This document shows, piece by piece, positions 1-10,500 of a stretch of 30,107 bases of DNA. The number at the start of each line of letters is the position of its first letter. Position 1 is the stretch's first letter. The translations under genes were made by a program, and so were the position numbers. Location of the stretch: assembly GCA_020536535.1 (NCBI GenBank), contig JAHLWZ010001004.1, forward strand, positions 1 through 30,107. Reading direction: 5' to 3'. This DNA is from Pelomyxa schiedti. Its lineage: Eukaryota; Evosea; Pelobiontida; Pelomyxidae. Under the pieces are notes generated by a model. The model did no database searches, had not been told where the DNA came from, and saw nothing but the letters and a program-made list of their open reading frames with translations.

Positions 1-1
1 G

Positions 2-148
2 TTTGAGGGGGTGGTTGAAAAAGCTGAGATGAAGTTTGAGTGCATTGTGGTTGCACTTGGTTTGCAGGGTTTTCAGGGCATCGTGTCTTATTGTGCTCAA
101 GAGAACGACAGATACTACATCAACCCCTTTGGGTACGAGAACGCTTAG
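2..148 (+). CDS. 3' end of an unrecognised protein-coding gene
   Basis: A plus-strand frame stays open from base 2 to a TAG at 146-148. The last residues read DRYYINPFGYENA. An alternative is that bases 1-67, which begin GT and end TTTGCAG, are an intron and that the terminal exon starts at 68. A polyadenylation-type AATAAA lies 34 bases downstream, which supports a gene end here. I do not recognise the family from these few residues, and the rest of the gene lies outside the window. Confidence 0.4.
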   Translation, partial: FEGVVEKAEMKFECIVVALGLQGFQGIVSYCAQENDRYYINPFGYENA

Positions 149-495
149 CAGGGCTGCCTGACTTCCCCCTAATATTAAATCAATAAACAACACAACTGTC
201 AGTCACCACTTTGTTGATGGCATCCACGGCACCGTAAGCGATTTTTTAAAAAGGAAAAAAAAAAGAGCAGATTTCTGATAACCTCCAATCTCTGGAGGGT
301 CAGCGCTTAGCGCACTACTCAAGAGTAGGTTGGTTGTTTGAGACTGCGCAGGTACCCATTGGATATTTAAGAAGAACATTTAGAAAACATGGTCATGCCC
401 TCACTCAAAGGGGGATTTAGGCCTTGGACTGGTTATTAGGTGTCTTGCTCCAATATCCTGTGCCATACCTGTTGCTTAAAATTAGGGGCGAAGAA
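149..495. other. Intergenic interval between two convergent gene ends
   Basis: This is the stretch between the stop of the partial plus-strand gene and the stop of the minus-strand Hint-domain gene. Apart from the AATAAA at 182-187 and an A-rich run near 245-265, I see no convincing exon, RNA gene or repeat. Confidence 0.5.
182..187 (+). terminator. AATAAA polyadenylation signal
   Basis: An exact AATAAA sits 34 bases after the TAG of the upstream partial gene, in AT-rich sequence. It is the expected 3'-end signal for that gene. Confidence 0.45.
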
Positions 496-3400
496 TTAAT
501 TTGTCAAGTACTTGTCGTTTAAAACGGGGAATCTTTCATTCAGTTCCTGGCCACAGTCTTTTCCCAGGGTACATACTACCAATCCATTGATAATCACACT
601 GTGGTCTTGTACCTTTTTTGAATACAAGTCAATGTGCGTAGAGTAATGAATACTGACCTTACTACCACCGACAAGTTCGAAGTTGTACAGTTTGGTTACG
701 AAGAGCCTAGTTGGTGTTGTGATTTCAGTTGGATGCATCCACTTGCCATTAACAAGCACCGGGTGCCCAGTGGTGAGGCCCAGTCCATTTAAAATAACCA
801 AGTTATAGTCCCTGTTGACATCCCTTGTTACAACTCGGGATACTTCCCTCGCATTCAGTGATTCTGAGAGTATAAAGTCCCCTGGAACTATCTCAGACAC
901 ATACCTGTTGGAGTCATTTGCTGCAACCAAGGACAAGAACATAGCTCACTTTGTCGTGCAGTTTGCCAAATGGACAATGCCATTTCCAAGAAAACATCCC
1001 CATCCACCAGAGGGAACGCTCTGCGGTGTTTCAATGAGAATGGATGTATCTACACTTTTTGGTGTAGGGTTCCGCCACAGTGCCTTTCTTACATATAGCT
1101 CAACATCTATCCGCATCTCAGGATGTTGAATTGATTAGGGGTCCGCACATTTATTTTTTAAATTGGGCCCTGTTTGGAGCTCAGGTGGAAGCAGTACTCG
1201 CCATATCTCATCTCCATTGCACAATGCATACAACCCCTTGCAGCACTAAAAATTACTTGGTTAAGAAACGTGGTAAAAAGACACGAAAAAGGGAAAGCTA
1301 CCATGCCTAGACGGGCAATTGATTCAGGTGGTAAAAATGAACAAATATGCGCCCAGCAGTAGGCAGAGAGTGTCAAAGTCGGAGTACTTGGGGATTGGAC
1401 TACGGGAATACTTGGGGATTGGACTACGGGAATACTTGGGGATTGGACTACGGGAATACTTGGGGACTGGACTGTTGGAATACTCAATATGAAGGCATCT
1501 CCGAGCAGGTCAGAACTGACTTGCCGTAGTAACCCACCAAAAACGATAATTTTGCCATCGTAATAAGTTGCTGCATGAAACTAAGAATATATGTAGGTAA
1601 CCAGTGAAAAAATAATTCAACCTCTCTTGCACTTGGCGCGGTCCCAGTTGGAGATAGTCTTGTCCAATTAAGGGAGTCAAAATCAAGCCTTGAAGGAGGT
1701 AATGGGACTTGAAGATAGAATATCAAACTTACTGTGATATCTCACAATTTGGATTGTCGTTGGAGGAACCAAACATCAGAAAAGAATTATCAGCAACACA
1801 GCCAACATGTCCACGTTGAGGAGTAGGGCTAGTCCCTGAGGTAGTGTGTTGCTTCCACGTCAGAGGAGAAGTTGGGCACAGCTCCCATAGGTCTGAAAGC
1901 TTCGCTCGAGCTTCAGACAAACCCCCAAATAGATAGAAAATGGCCTCTTTATTTCTCACTTAAAGTTAGCGTGAGGAAAGACTTGTATGCACTCACCTTA
2001 TTTTAAATGCCGCATGGTGACAACGAGGAGGAGGGATAAGTGAGGATTCTGCTGGGAGACTGGGTTCCCATTTTTTGGAATTTAAATTAAACTCTAATAG
2101 AGATTAAGCATGTACAAAATACAAGAAGAAATTAACTCTTTATGTCATTAAAATAAGCATCGCCAGAGCTGCCTCCAAAAATATATAGGGTATCCCAATG
2201 CCTATGAAAGATATAGTTCTTACAAACTAGATTGTGTGGATTCGCTATACTTGATAATTGATGCGCCATAACGAGGACTAGGGGCATTCGTACGGGAACC
2301 TTCTTCAGTTGGGAAGAGTTTGGTCCATTCTTGTGCCTCAAAGTTGAAGTGGAAGAGATCATTAGTCGGAATTCCTCCAATTTCACCGCCAAACAAGTAC
2401 AGATTATACATCTCCTTCACCATTGCTGGAAATTTTCCAATAGTGGGACATTGCAGTGGAGCTAACCACTTAGCAGATTTCAGGTCAAATCTCATCGTTG
2501 TCGTAAGATTTATATCCCCCGCTCCCCCAAAAATATATAGAATACCCCGGTGTTCTTCACAAACATGCCCATAACTAGATATAAAAAGAAATTAACAGAG
2601 TAAAATTTTTTTTTTTTTGAAGAACCGTAGGTGTGCTGCTGGCCTAGATTCCTGCCCAAATAACCCTTGCCAAGATGGACATTTTGCACCAGATTGAGTA
2701 CTTGCGGCCGAGTTACAATTTAAAGCTACTGTAGATTTTGGCGAATAAACTAATGACAAAAGAGATGCAAAAAACCCTGGCCAATTTTCCTATTAGATCA
2801 TTGGGAAATCTATAAACTATGAAAACCTGGTTTTGTGGGTGCTGTCACTTGGGCTGCAGTGGCGAGAGCCGCACTCGTTGAAAGTTGTGGATACATTTTT
2901 GGGAGAACCATATTTGCTGCCTCTACGAGAAGATTAAGGAAGCATTCGTGGTTCTGTCCTGTGGCATTGCTAAGTTCCACATACCCAAGTGCCCCAATAG
3001 ATTTGGCCATCTGTGATGTGATTGGTAAGTCCAAAGTGTCATAACTCAAAAAATATCAAAAAGGATACCTGAACAGCCTTTTGATAGGGAACACATCGTG
3101 CATTGGGTGTTGTGCAAGGTCCACGTTGGCCAATAAGATCAAGTTTTGTCCCTACCAAAATAACTTGGGCATACGGCGTAGCCCGGCGGTACATCTCAGA
3201 GAAGTACTATGGTGTACCAAATAAGGGCTTTCAGACTCCACTCCCTTCGGTAGTGACTCACCTCAGGCACTGTGTCCAGAGCCAGAGGATCGTCTAATGC
3301 AAACACAAGGATTCCAATGGCAGCCCCTCGATAGTACATTGGCATAAGGTTCCGGGTGCGATTCCTTCCCGCTGGATCTGAAGTGCGATTGGACAACTTA

Positions 3401-3813
3401 AAAAGAAAGGAGAGAGCAATGTCACATTACCCCACGTCTCAAACTTGATTTCACCTTTAAAAAAGTGCTAGTTAGATTAATAGCCCCAAATAAACTTGTT
3501 CAAGTTAACAATTAGAGAATACTAATACCCATTGGGCCCATAATCCTCGTGATACGGAAAGCAGCTCCAATAGTACTCTGCGGGTCCAACAAAGGCTTTC
3601 TAAAATGGAAAAAGTGCTCCAAGCTTGTCTATACAAATCCAAAAAACAAAAAAGAAAAGCTAATGTAAAAACCAATCAAGGCATTGACTTCCCATAAGTC
3701 TTTTTTTTTTTTGTGTTGTTTCATGCCTTGCCACTTTGTTCAGATCCAGCAAGAACGGCTTTGAGGGAATACTGCGTTACTGGTGGCTCAACCGACGACG
3801 TTTGATTGCTCAT
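496..3813 (-). CDS. Small GTPase-kelch-F-box-Hint fusion protein (multi-exon)
   Basis: Seen: exons joined at GT..AG introns (one GC..AG) give four parts in order. (1) A Ras-superfamily GTPase with P-loop GSEQSGKT, switch I STIGAAF, G3 WDPAG, G4 VGTKLD and a G5-like VELSNA, about 3813-2849. (2) Kelch repeats, about 2789-1490, with blades such as ILYIFGG, NLYLFGGE, TLYIFGGSS, IFYLFGG and IIVFGG. (3) An 8-residue tandem repeat followed by an F-box, LPPESIARLGM then CCKGLYALCNGDEIW, about 1480-1150. (4) A Hint domain starting at Cys (codon 994-996, GCFLGNG), with LTTGHPVLV, LYNFEL and HSVIINGLVVCTLG, ending at the TAA at 496-498. The GTPase has no CAAX box. Intron 905-949 joins Hint exons in frame, and 2790-2848 joins GTPase to kelch in phase 0. 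Kelch plus F-box normally means an SCF substrate receptor; Hint domains autoprocess. The GTPase-kelch join is the least certain and could be two genes. The start is the ATG at 3813; a longer N-terminus is possible. Confidence 0.7.
1385..1480 (-). repeat. Four-unit 24-bp coding minisatellite
   Basis: Three identical 24-bp units (1385-1408, 1409-1432, 1433-1456) and one diverged unit (1457-1480) lie head to tail. On the minus strand they stay in frame and encode the octapeptide SPSIPVVQ, linking the last kelch blade to the F-box. The unit length is a multiple of three, so copy-number change would keep the frame. Confidence 0.9.
3629..3726 (-). other. GC..AG intron inside the GTPase P-loop
   Basis: The exon ends ..GSEQSGK at 3727 and is followed by GCATG, not GT. 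The next exon opens with ACA AGC (TSL) at 3628 after TATAG. Only this junction restores a canonical GxxxxGKT P-loop followed by a typical Rab-like stretch, so a GC donor is the best reading. Confidence 0.65.
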
Positions 3814-4073
3814 ATTTTTCAACTTAAGTGTTCGTGATGTTAGGCGAAATTCTCTTTTTGTTCTTCTCCTTTTCTCTTGGGGCTTCATTGGTTTGTTGTT
3901 GTGGGAAAGAGGTCGCGAATGGTGTGAGAACAAAGTCCTTTTTTGTGTTTAGGGTTTTCTTGGGAATTGACACAAAAGGGATGGGATTCTTGACTGCAGC
4001 AAACAGTTAGTATTTAGCACAAAAGGGATAAACAACTCCATGCATACACACCCGCAGTAGAAGCGGAAGGTTC
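3814..4073. promoter_or_regulatory. Probable promoter region of the GTPase-kelch gene
   Basis: This interval lies between the start of the fusion gene and the stop of the next minus-strand gene. The minus frame stays open upstream of 3813 to at least 3933 and encodes a Lys/Arg-rich stretch, so the N-terminus could be longer. No TATA element stands out. Confidence 0.3.
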
Positions 4074-5120
4074 TCAACTTTGATTTCCACCCAGTTGTGG
4101 TGTGGATGATGGTTGGTCCTCACGCACACGATCGGCACCACCCAGTGTCTTCTCACCCCAGTCAATTGGAACGAGGTTGAGGAGGGGAGCTTGTGGTTGT
4201 TGCGCGGTTTTGGGTGGCATGGTGCTATATATCAAATTTAGTGCACACAGAACCTGCCCGTGCTGCCAGGCACACTGCTGCTGAATGGTTTGCATCAGTT
4301 CCTTCATTTCTCTCATTTCTCCTCGCAGTTGCTGCACTTCGTTGTGAATATTGCTTACTTCTTTGTGCAGAGCCAAGTTGGCGGTCCTTGTAGTTGTTGC
4401 CGATGATTCAAGCAGTCTGTTAGAGTGATACTGGCAGAACCTACTGGTAGCACTACATGCAAGGAACCATGAATACGAGGGTGGGTTGCATGTCTCCTCA
4501 CACAGAGGCAGGAACCACACCTTAAACAACAAACGATAACAAAATTATACCTTTGTTATTGCCGCACATATCATAGTAACTAGAGTTAATTCCCTTAATA
4601 GCATACATAACATAATTCCACTAAAAACTCATATTACTTTCAAAAAAAAAAAAAACTATCTCCTCTACCTTAAATCGAGGGAAAAAAACAAACATACCAA
4701 AGTATCGGCAGATTTCTCAACAGATTGATTGTCACCAGTCGAGCTAGCAACGTGCTTTATTTTGCCCTCCTTTACACACCAACTGGGGGCCAAAGTAGAC
4801 AGCATTGCGGCCAGCTGAGGGCTGAAGTACGGCCTGATCTGGTCGATCATCTTGTCTCCGAGGCACACGACCTTGCGGCAGCCCGCCTGGTACATGAACC
4901 TCAGGCGCTGGTCCGAGTCGCCGGGGGCCGGCTGGGCCAGCGCGAATATGCGGGCCTCGCGGCGGTCGTCGTCCCACGCGAAGATGCTGCCCGTGCTCAT
5001 CTTGATGGGGCTGAGCGCCGGCTGCGACTGAGCGCGGCCCGTGCGGTCGTTGGGCTCGCATCGGATGACCCACGCGCCGTTCGGGGGCGGCGCGGGCGGC
5101 GGAGTCACAACGCTGCACAT
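4074..5120 (-). CDS. Unrecognised protein with GC-rich first exon and a coiled coil
   Basis: Two exons are supported: 5120-4698 and 4520-4074, joined in phase 0 across an intron with donor GTATG and acceptor TTTAAG. The first exon is very GC-rich and starts MCSVVTPPPAPPPNGAWVI. It then reads IFAWDDDRREARIF and CLGDKMIDQIRPYF. The second exon holds a likely amphipathic coiled coil (EVSNIHNEVQQLRGEMREMK and on) and a polar C-terminus ending QLGGNQS. The stretch between the two parts is less protein-like and may hide a further small intron. No catalytic motif or transmembrane segment is evident, and I do not recognise a family. It is tandem with, and downstream of, the channel gene on the same strand. 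Confidence 0.55.
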
Positions 5121-5319
5121 TTTTCTTCCCTCTGGTGTTTCGCGTTACGGGAACAGTTTTTGGGTATTTTTGATCGAATCTCTCGGTACGATAAAAAAAA
5201 CACGAACGGGAAAAATGAGAGCCTTAGGTGGTCCATGATAGGGATGATGTTACATATCCAACAATTAAATATGAGTGCATGTAGCTAACCATTACGGGCA
5301 CAACACTGCAGGTGCCCAA

Positions 5320-7472
5320 TCATTTCTCGTTTTGTTGGTCTAGGGAATTCCAGGGCTTCCGTAGGAGGGGGTAGCAAAGCAGAATTACTGCATGGAGAAG
5401 AAGCCATAGTCCACCAAAGAATGTCCCAAATACCAGGTCAGTAATCTGTTTTTTGTTTGTTTGTTTGTACAATAGCCCACGGAAGAGGCTTACTTTGAGG
5501 TAGGCCATTCTGCCGTTGCTGGCAAAAGGGATGGCTATCACATGTCCAACGATAAGTCCAAATGATGTGAGCAGAGCCGCAAGGATGTAAATATCGAGAT
5601 AATTGAGCCTCTGTGATGGAGTTAATGAACTTGTTTGATAGTATTGGAATGCAACTTGTGTCCTCATCACAACACCGGTTGTAAACCTTTGGCTAAGTAA
5701 GGCTTCGAATAAATGTGAAGTTTTACTTGAAAAATACAAGAGTAGATATAAGTCCCGTTGAAAGCATAAGTCTTTTGTACACAACATCCTCATCTTGATA
5801 GCAATAAGCAGTAAACCCCAGGCTAAAAGCAAAAGGATGCAGGTATATGTAAGAAATGTGCCTCATGTGTGAAATACCCACCCAACAATCAGAAAAATGG
5901 GCAGAAGACTATTTAAGGCATAGTAACCAGCATTTCGCTGGGCAGCTGCCACAATATAAAATGTGTTATCATACAATTCTATTCGGAAAAAGCGTTTTAG
6001 CTTCCATTCATCGCAAATTTGTATCAGCTTCTCACACTGTGTCCCAGGGGCAACACGTAGGAGGCGCACCACTTCGCACTCCTCTAAGTCTGTTTTCCTG
6101 TCATCTTCAGCGTGTTCATCCCTTGATACAAGCTTCATATTTATGTGGAGTTGGTGCCGATCCAAAGGAAAACGCCGCAGCTTAAACACTTGCCGCCAAT
6201 CGCCTTGAATGTCTACAGTGTATTTCAGAAACTCCCTGTCGGTCTTCGCAGCTAAAATCTCTTCATGTATAATGGTTACACTTTCTGGCTGAGTTTTGTT
6301 TGGAAACATCAATCTGCAATTGCTGAGATGGTGAATAAGTGTGCACTAACATACGTAGGTCTCCAGACAGATCCTAGCACTAGAAGCCCCGGTTCAAACT
6401 TGAGTATGTGCCTTGGTTTGTTCCACGTCATACAGAGGTGCAATTTGGCACGAAACTGGATTACATTTCCTCATTATAGGCTATACCAGTATGCAAGTAT
6501 GGCCGCGACATCAATAAATCACTCACAACCCACAGACAGAGAGGTAGAGGACATACTTGGTTGGTTTTCTCTGAAATACTGTGAAGTTCAAAGTGAACTC
6601 TATAAAGCTCAATGTCAACCGTGTATCCTCGGGCGACCCTAATTCCAGAGAGGGTGCGAGGGATATAGAGATCTCGTGCCTTTTGCACAAGTGAAAGGGA
6701 TTCGACTATGGAAAGCTGCATTTCCATACACTCCTCAACTTGTAGCTTCTTTATGTCGTCCAGTGCCACCTGAATTACAGTTGGTAACGTAATTTGGTAG
6801 CTGCACCATCTCACTTTATTTTTTATACATAACCTATCCACACATAAGGCTAAACCATTGGCACGTAGCCATTGCTCTGATTCAGTCACCTCTAGCTCTA
6901 GAATTATGCGGAATAACTTCTCATATACTTCTTCAACTCTCTGCAGTGGAGCTCCAGGAACCGCATTCTCTTTTCTACCATCAAGTAAATTTAATGGTAC
7001 CATAGAAGAAATTACAATTCTTCCAGAATGAATTCTTGCTTTGTGGTTCTTATCATCAACTCCCTGAATGTCTTGGAAGTTTTTTTTAGTTTTTTTTTTT
7101 TTTGCAAGTCAGAAAGCGTGCCGCCCATAAGTTTTACACCACGAATAACAAAAAAAACCGCGGCAGCACTCCACGCCACGCACTTACGACTTTGTTGCAC
7201 CACTCCTCATTCATCACACCCATTCCCATTATTTCCCCGTGCGTAGCAATGACCGCGTCCAGTGCCATGACGGGCTCCGCCACTTTCACCGCCTCGTGGT
7301 GCCCCCCTCTCTCCGGCTCCTTATCCTTCTCGTGCTCATGACGGTGCCTGTGCTCGTGCCCGTGGCCGTGGCCGTGCTCGTGCTCGTGCCCGTGCCCCCG
7401 AGGATGCTGCACAGGACTACGTGCGGCTGCCACGCTGCTGTGGTGGAGCTGTTTGGTTCCACCAGTGGACAT
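5320..7472 (-). CDS. Pentameric ligand-gated ion channel (Cys-loop receptor superfamily), multi-exon
   Basis: Exons read 7472-7198, 7063-6557, 6455-6355, 6313-5882, 5822-5727, 5692-5494 and 5445-5320; all joins are GT..AG and keep frame, though the second may contain another intron. The N-terminus is a His/Glu-rich tract (HGHEHEHGHGHGHEHRHRHE) without a visible signal peptide. The extracellular-type domain shows FRAKLHLCMTW, VWRPTLMFPN (split by an intron) and RRFPLDRHQLHINM, the FPxD loop of the family. Four membrane segments follow: M1 YYALNSLLPIFLIVG, M2 KRLMLSTGLISTLVFF, M3 LDIYILAALLTSFGLIVG, M4 LVFGTFFGGLWLLLHAVILL. The FPxD loop has no flanking cysteines, as in bacterial relatives. The expected role is a ligand-gated channel in a cell membrane. 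Ligand and ion selectivity cannot be read from the sequence. Confidence 0.8.
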
Positions 7473-7558
7473 TGTTTTAACGAAGAAAGTCGAATTCGAC
7501 GAAGCGATTTAGTGAGACTTCCACTGGCTATAAACACATTCATAAAATATCAGGTACA

Positions 7559-10500
7559 TCACAGGTACCAGAAGCCCAAAACAGAGGGGTCGGTGGCGTC
7601 CGCCCACGTGGCGGCTATCAGGGTGTTTTTGTGAGAAGGAGTGCACGTGCTCGCAACCGCTCTCAGTGTGAGTATTCTGTTGGCGATGGTTTTTGTAGCG
7701 GGGGTGGGTTCATTGGTAAGCGGCATTCTACAGAGGTTGTTGTGTGATTGGGCATCCCAAAGGAGGACAACTCCATCACAGGATGCTGATAACGTGATGT
7801 GGTGGTGGTTGCGGGATGTGTCTGGTGGTGGGCAACAGGTGGTGGAAATGCACCATATTGGGGATTCGTGGTGCAAGTGACTCTGGATTGGCGGCCCTGC
7901 TGTGAAGTGTATCATCTTGTCATCGGCTGAAATATCCCATGCGGCAAGCTTGCCGGAAGACGTTCCTGCCCAGATTGTTGCTTGAGGAAGTGAAGGGGCA
8001 GTGTTTATTTCGCATATGGCTATAGAGCTCAACGAAAGCGTCGTGAAGTCCAGTGACGGGTGCATAATGATGTGAAGTGGAGCTCTTGAGGGTGCATCGA
8101 ATACAACCAAGGGCCCCCGATGACAGCACACAAATACCAGAGTGTGGCGAGGACTTGTTATAGAGAGTGACTGCATTGCCACAACCATACCATCAGGTTG
8201 TATGGAGCATGCAGATGTTGTTGCACCATCACGAAACAGCTTGGAGACGTTGAAATTGTCAAAGGGAATGAGTCCCGTACTTGAAAGTGTCCACACAGTG
8301 ATGTCACCGGTCTCATGGCCTCCCCATAGATGACAGTTGTCACTTTCCTGGCAGACACATATGAGACTAGTAATTCCTGAATTTGTGGTGCATGATAAAG
8401 TTTCAATTGGTGCATCCAGTGAAGACCATATTTTCATATCCCCAGAAGAGGTGGCAGTAATAGCACACTGCGAGACACCATGTTGGATTGGATGGTGAAT
8501 ACAGTGGCTTCCATCTTTAAAGTCTTCAATCCATAGCATCGCGGTTATCTGGCTGTGATGCGGCCTCCATTTTACAACATGTTGGCACTCAAATGAGCCC
8601 TCTCTTGACTGTTCGAACTTAAGAATGGAGATAGTTCCATCCTGATATCCACACCAAAGCCAAGTGCCAACCCACAATAACTTCCGAATATGCGCGTTCT
8701 GGTTCAGGTCTGGAGAAGTTTCGGGCTTATTGTGAGAGCAGATGCAGGGAGGGCAAATGAGTGCAACAAGCGGGTCAAGGTCCCAGGGACTGCACTGAGT
8801 TAATGGGGGAAAAAACTTTAGAACGGGCTCACTTGTTCAACCAATAAGCAATTTGACCGCATGACGGCCTTATTGACGGTATCAATTCCCAACACCAAGA
8901 AAGCATTTTGTATAGCCATTTCCATCTTCCATCTAAAAATGTTAAATTAAGTTCCACTGTGGTTACCAACCTTCTAGAAGGTAGTGAGGGGGAAGTGGAC
9001 TAATCTTCTTAGCAACTAGCTGATTCTTAACCTCTATATCGTTAAGGACTCTTATCCTCTTCCCGTTGCTTTCAACAACTTGACAAAACTGCGGTTGATG
9101 TTTAAGATGACTGAATGGTGACGAAAACATATCCAACATCCTGGTTGTAATCATACCTATATTACATTAGAAAGGGCCCTACAAGCACATTAAAGTCACC
9201 GAAACACCAGATGTCAGATTGTGGTGTATATTTGCCGCCTCCCAACACTTCAGGCGGGAGGTACAGAACTTCTGAAGAGGCGACTCCAATATTTCGCGGT
9301 GATACCAAGTCTGTGATTCCGAAATCGGCAATCTTTTCAAGTGAGATGAAATTGCAGGAAAAGAGAGATGCCTTGGCCCAAGGTCCGGTTCCATTTGGGT
9401 CAAGTGAGCAAATCATAATATTCCCTGCTAGAGGTGAACCTTACAGAGCAGAAAGAAAAATGAACCTGCATTTAAATCGCCGTGTGCCATAGGTGGGTTT
9501 TGATTATGAAGATGGTGAACACCACTGAGGATGTCGAACAGTATTTTTTCAATCAACGATAGAGGGAAATATTTATAGGCGTATTTATACTTGGCATTCA
9601 GGTTTTTTATATCTGAGACTTCGTGCTTTGAATGTGATGCCATGGTACGCACATATAAGTCAGCAGCATTGCCCAAATAACAAAGAATACTATGTAGATC
9701 TGGTCGAGATGCTAGTTTTCCCATTGAAGCTAGCTCAGTGTGTGGATTGAGTGGAATGACCAATTCAGAAGCAACGCTCAGCGTGGTGGTGATGCACGCC
9801 CCAAATATTTGCACCAGATTCGAGTGAATAGGGATTGAGTGTGCACAAGCTATTTTATAAATGAATGCAAGTGAGTCTCCCCCACTACTCTCACATGAAA
9901 ATCTTTCTATGGCCACAGATGTCTCCCTCAAAATTCCGGTATAAATCTCCCGGCTTCTGTTCGAGGTAATAATCTCCCCAACTTCTAGCTCACTGTGATG
10001 GATAATAGGTACTTGGTTCAAGGTCAAATCAGGAGCCACAATGGATAGGAACGCACCGGCCTCCATATGAGAACTCATGCATGCTTTACATTTCAAGACT
10101 CTCACCCTATTTCTTATAGCCAGTTCAATTTCTTTTTTTGTGAACCACATCACTTCAACACTGTCCTCACTTGAGTGAGAGGCATTGCAATCTTGACATA
10201 ACTGGAAATGGGAATATCCAATACAGCTTTGACAAGCAAATTGCTCGTTTAGGGTTTCATAGAGCCGTTTGTAATGGCACTTTGTTTCTGACATAATAGA
10301 TTCCACTAGGCTTATGAAAATACTTGCCCCAAGTCTCTCAAATAATGCTTTCTGATTTTCGGTTGTTCTTCGGCACTGTGGTACTGTTGTGGCTGCATTA
10401 CTGCAAACGTGCACATAAATCCATACAGAAATACTAGTAACTTCTTCAGTGATAAAAGAGGTCACTCTACACAATGTCAGAGGTTGGACAACTGATACAA

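Noticed and set aside
1093-1160. An in-frame TAA between the F-box and the Hint exon, suggesting a reassigned stop codon
   Set aside because: A 42-nt-class intron beginning GTGCGG and ending GATAG, with a CTAAT branch-like word, removes the TAA and keeps the frame. All gene ends here use ordinary TAA, TAG or TGA stops.
2132-2510. Separate short kelch genes
   Set aside because: The fragments join in frame through 40-50 nt introns at the expected blade positions, so they are exons of one gene.
4725-5288. 187-codon plus-strand frame opposite the orphan coiled-coil gene
   Set aside because: It arises from high GC content of the opposite exon (few stops); the minus strand has a start, donor and continuing exon, this frame has none.
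7239-7634. Plus-strand open frame over the channel N-terminus
   Set aside because: It is antisense to the His/Glu repeat exon and to the end of the Roco gene; its Val/Leu/Pro repeats are the mirror of the His-rich codons.
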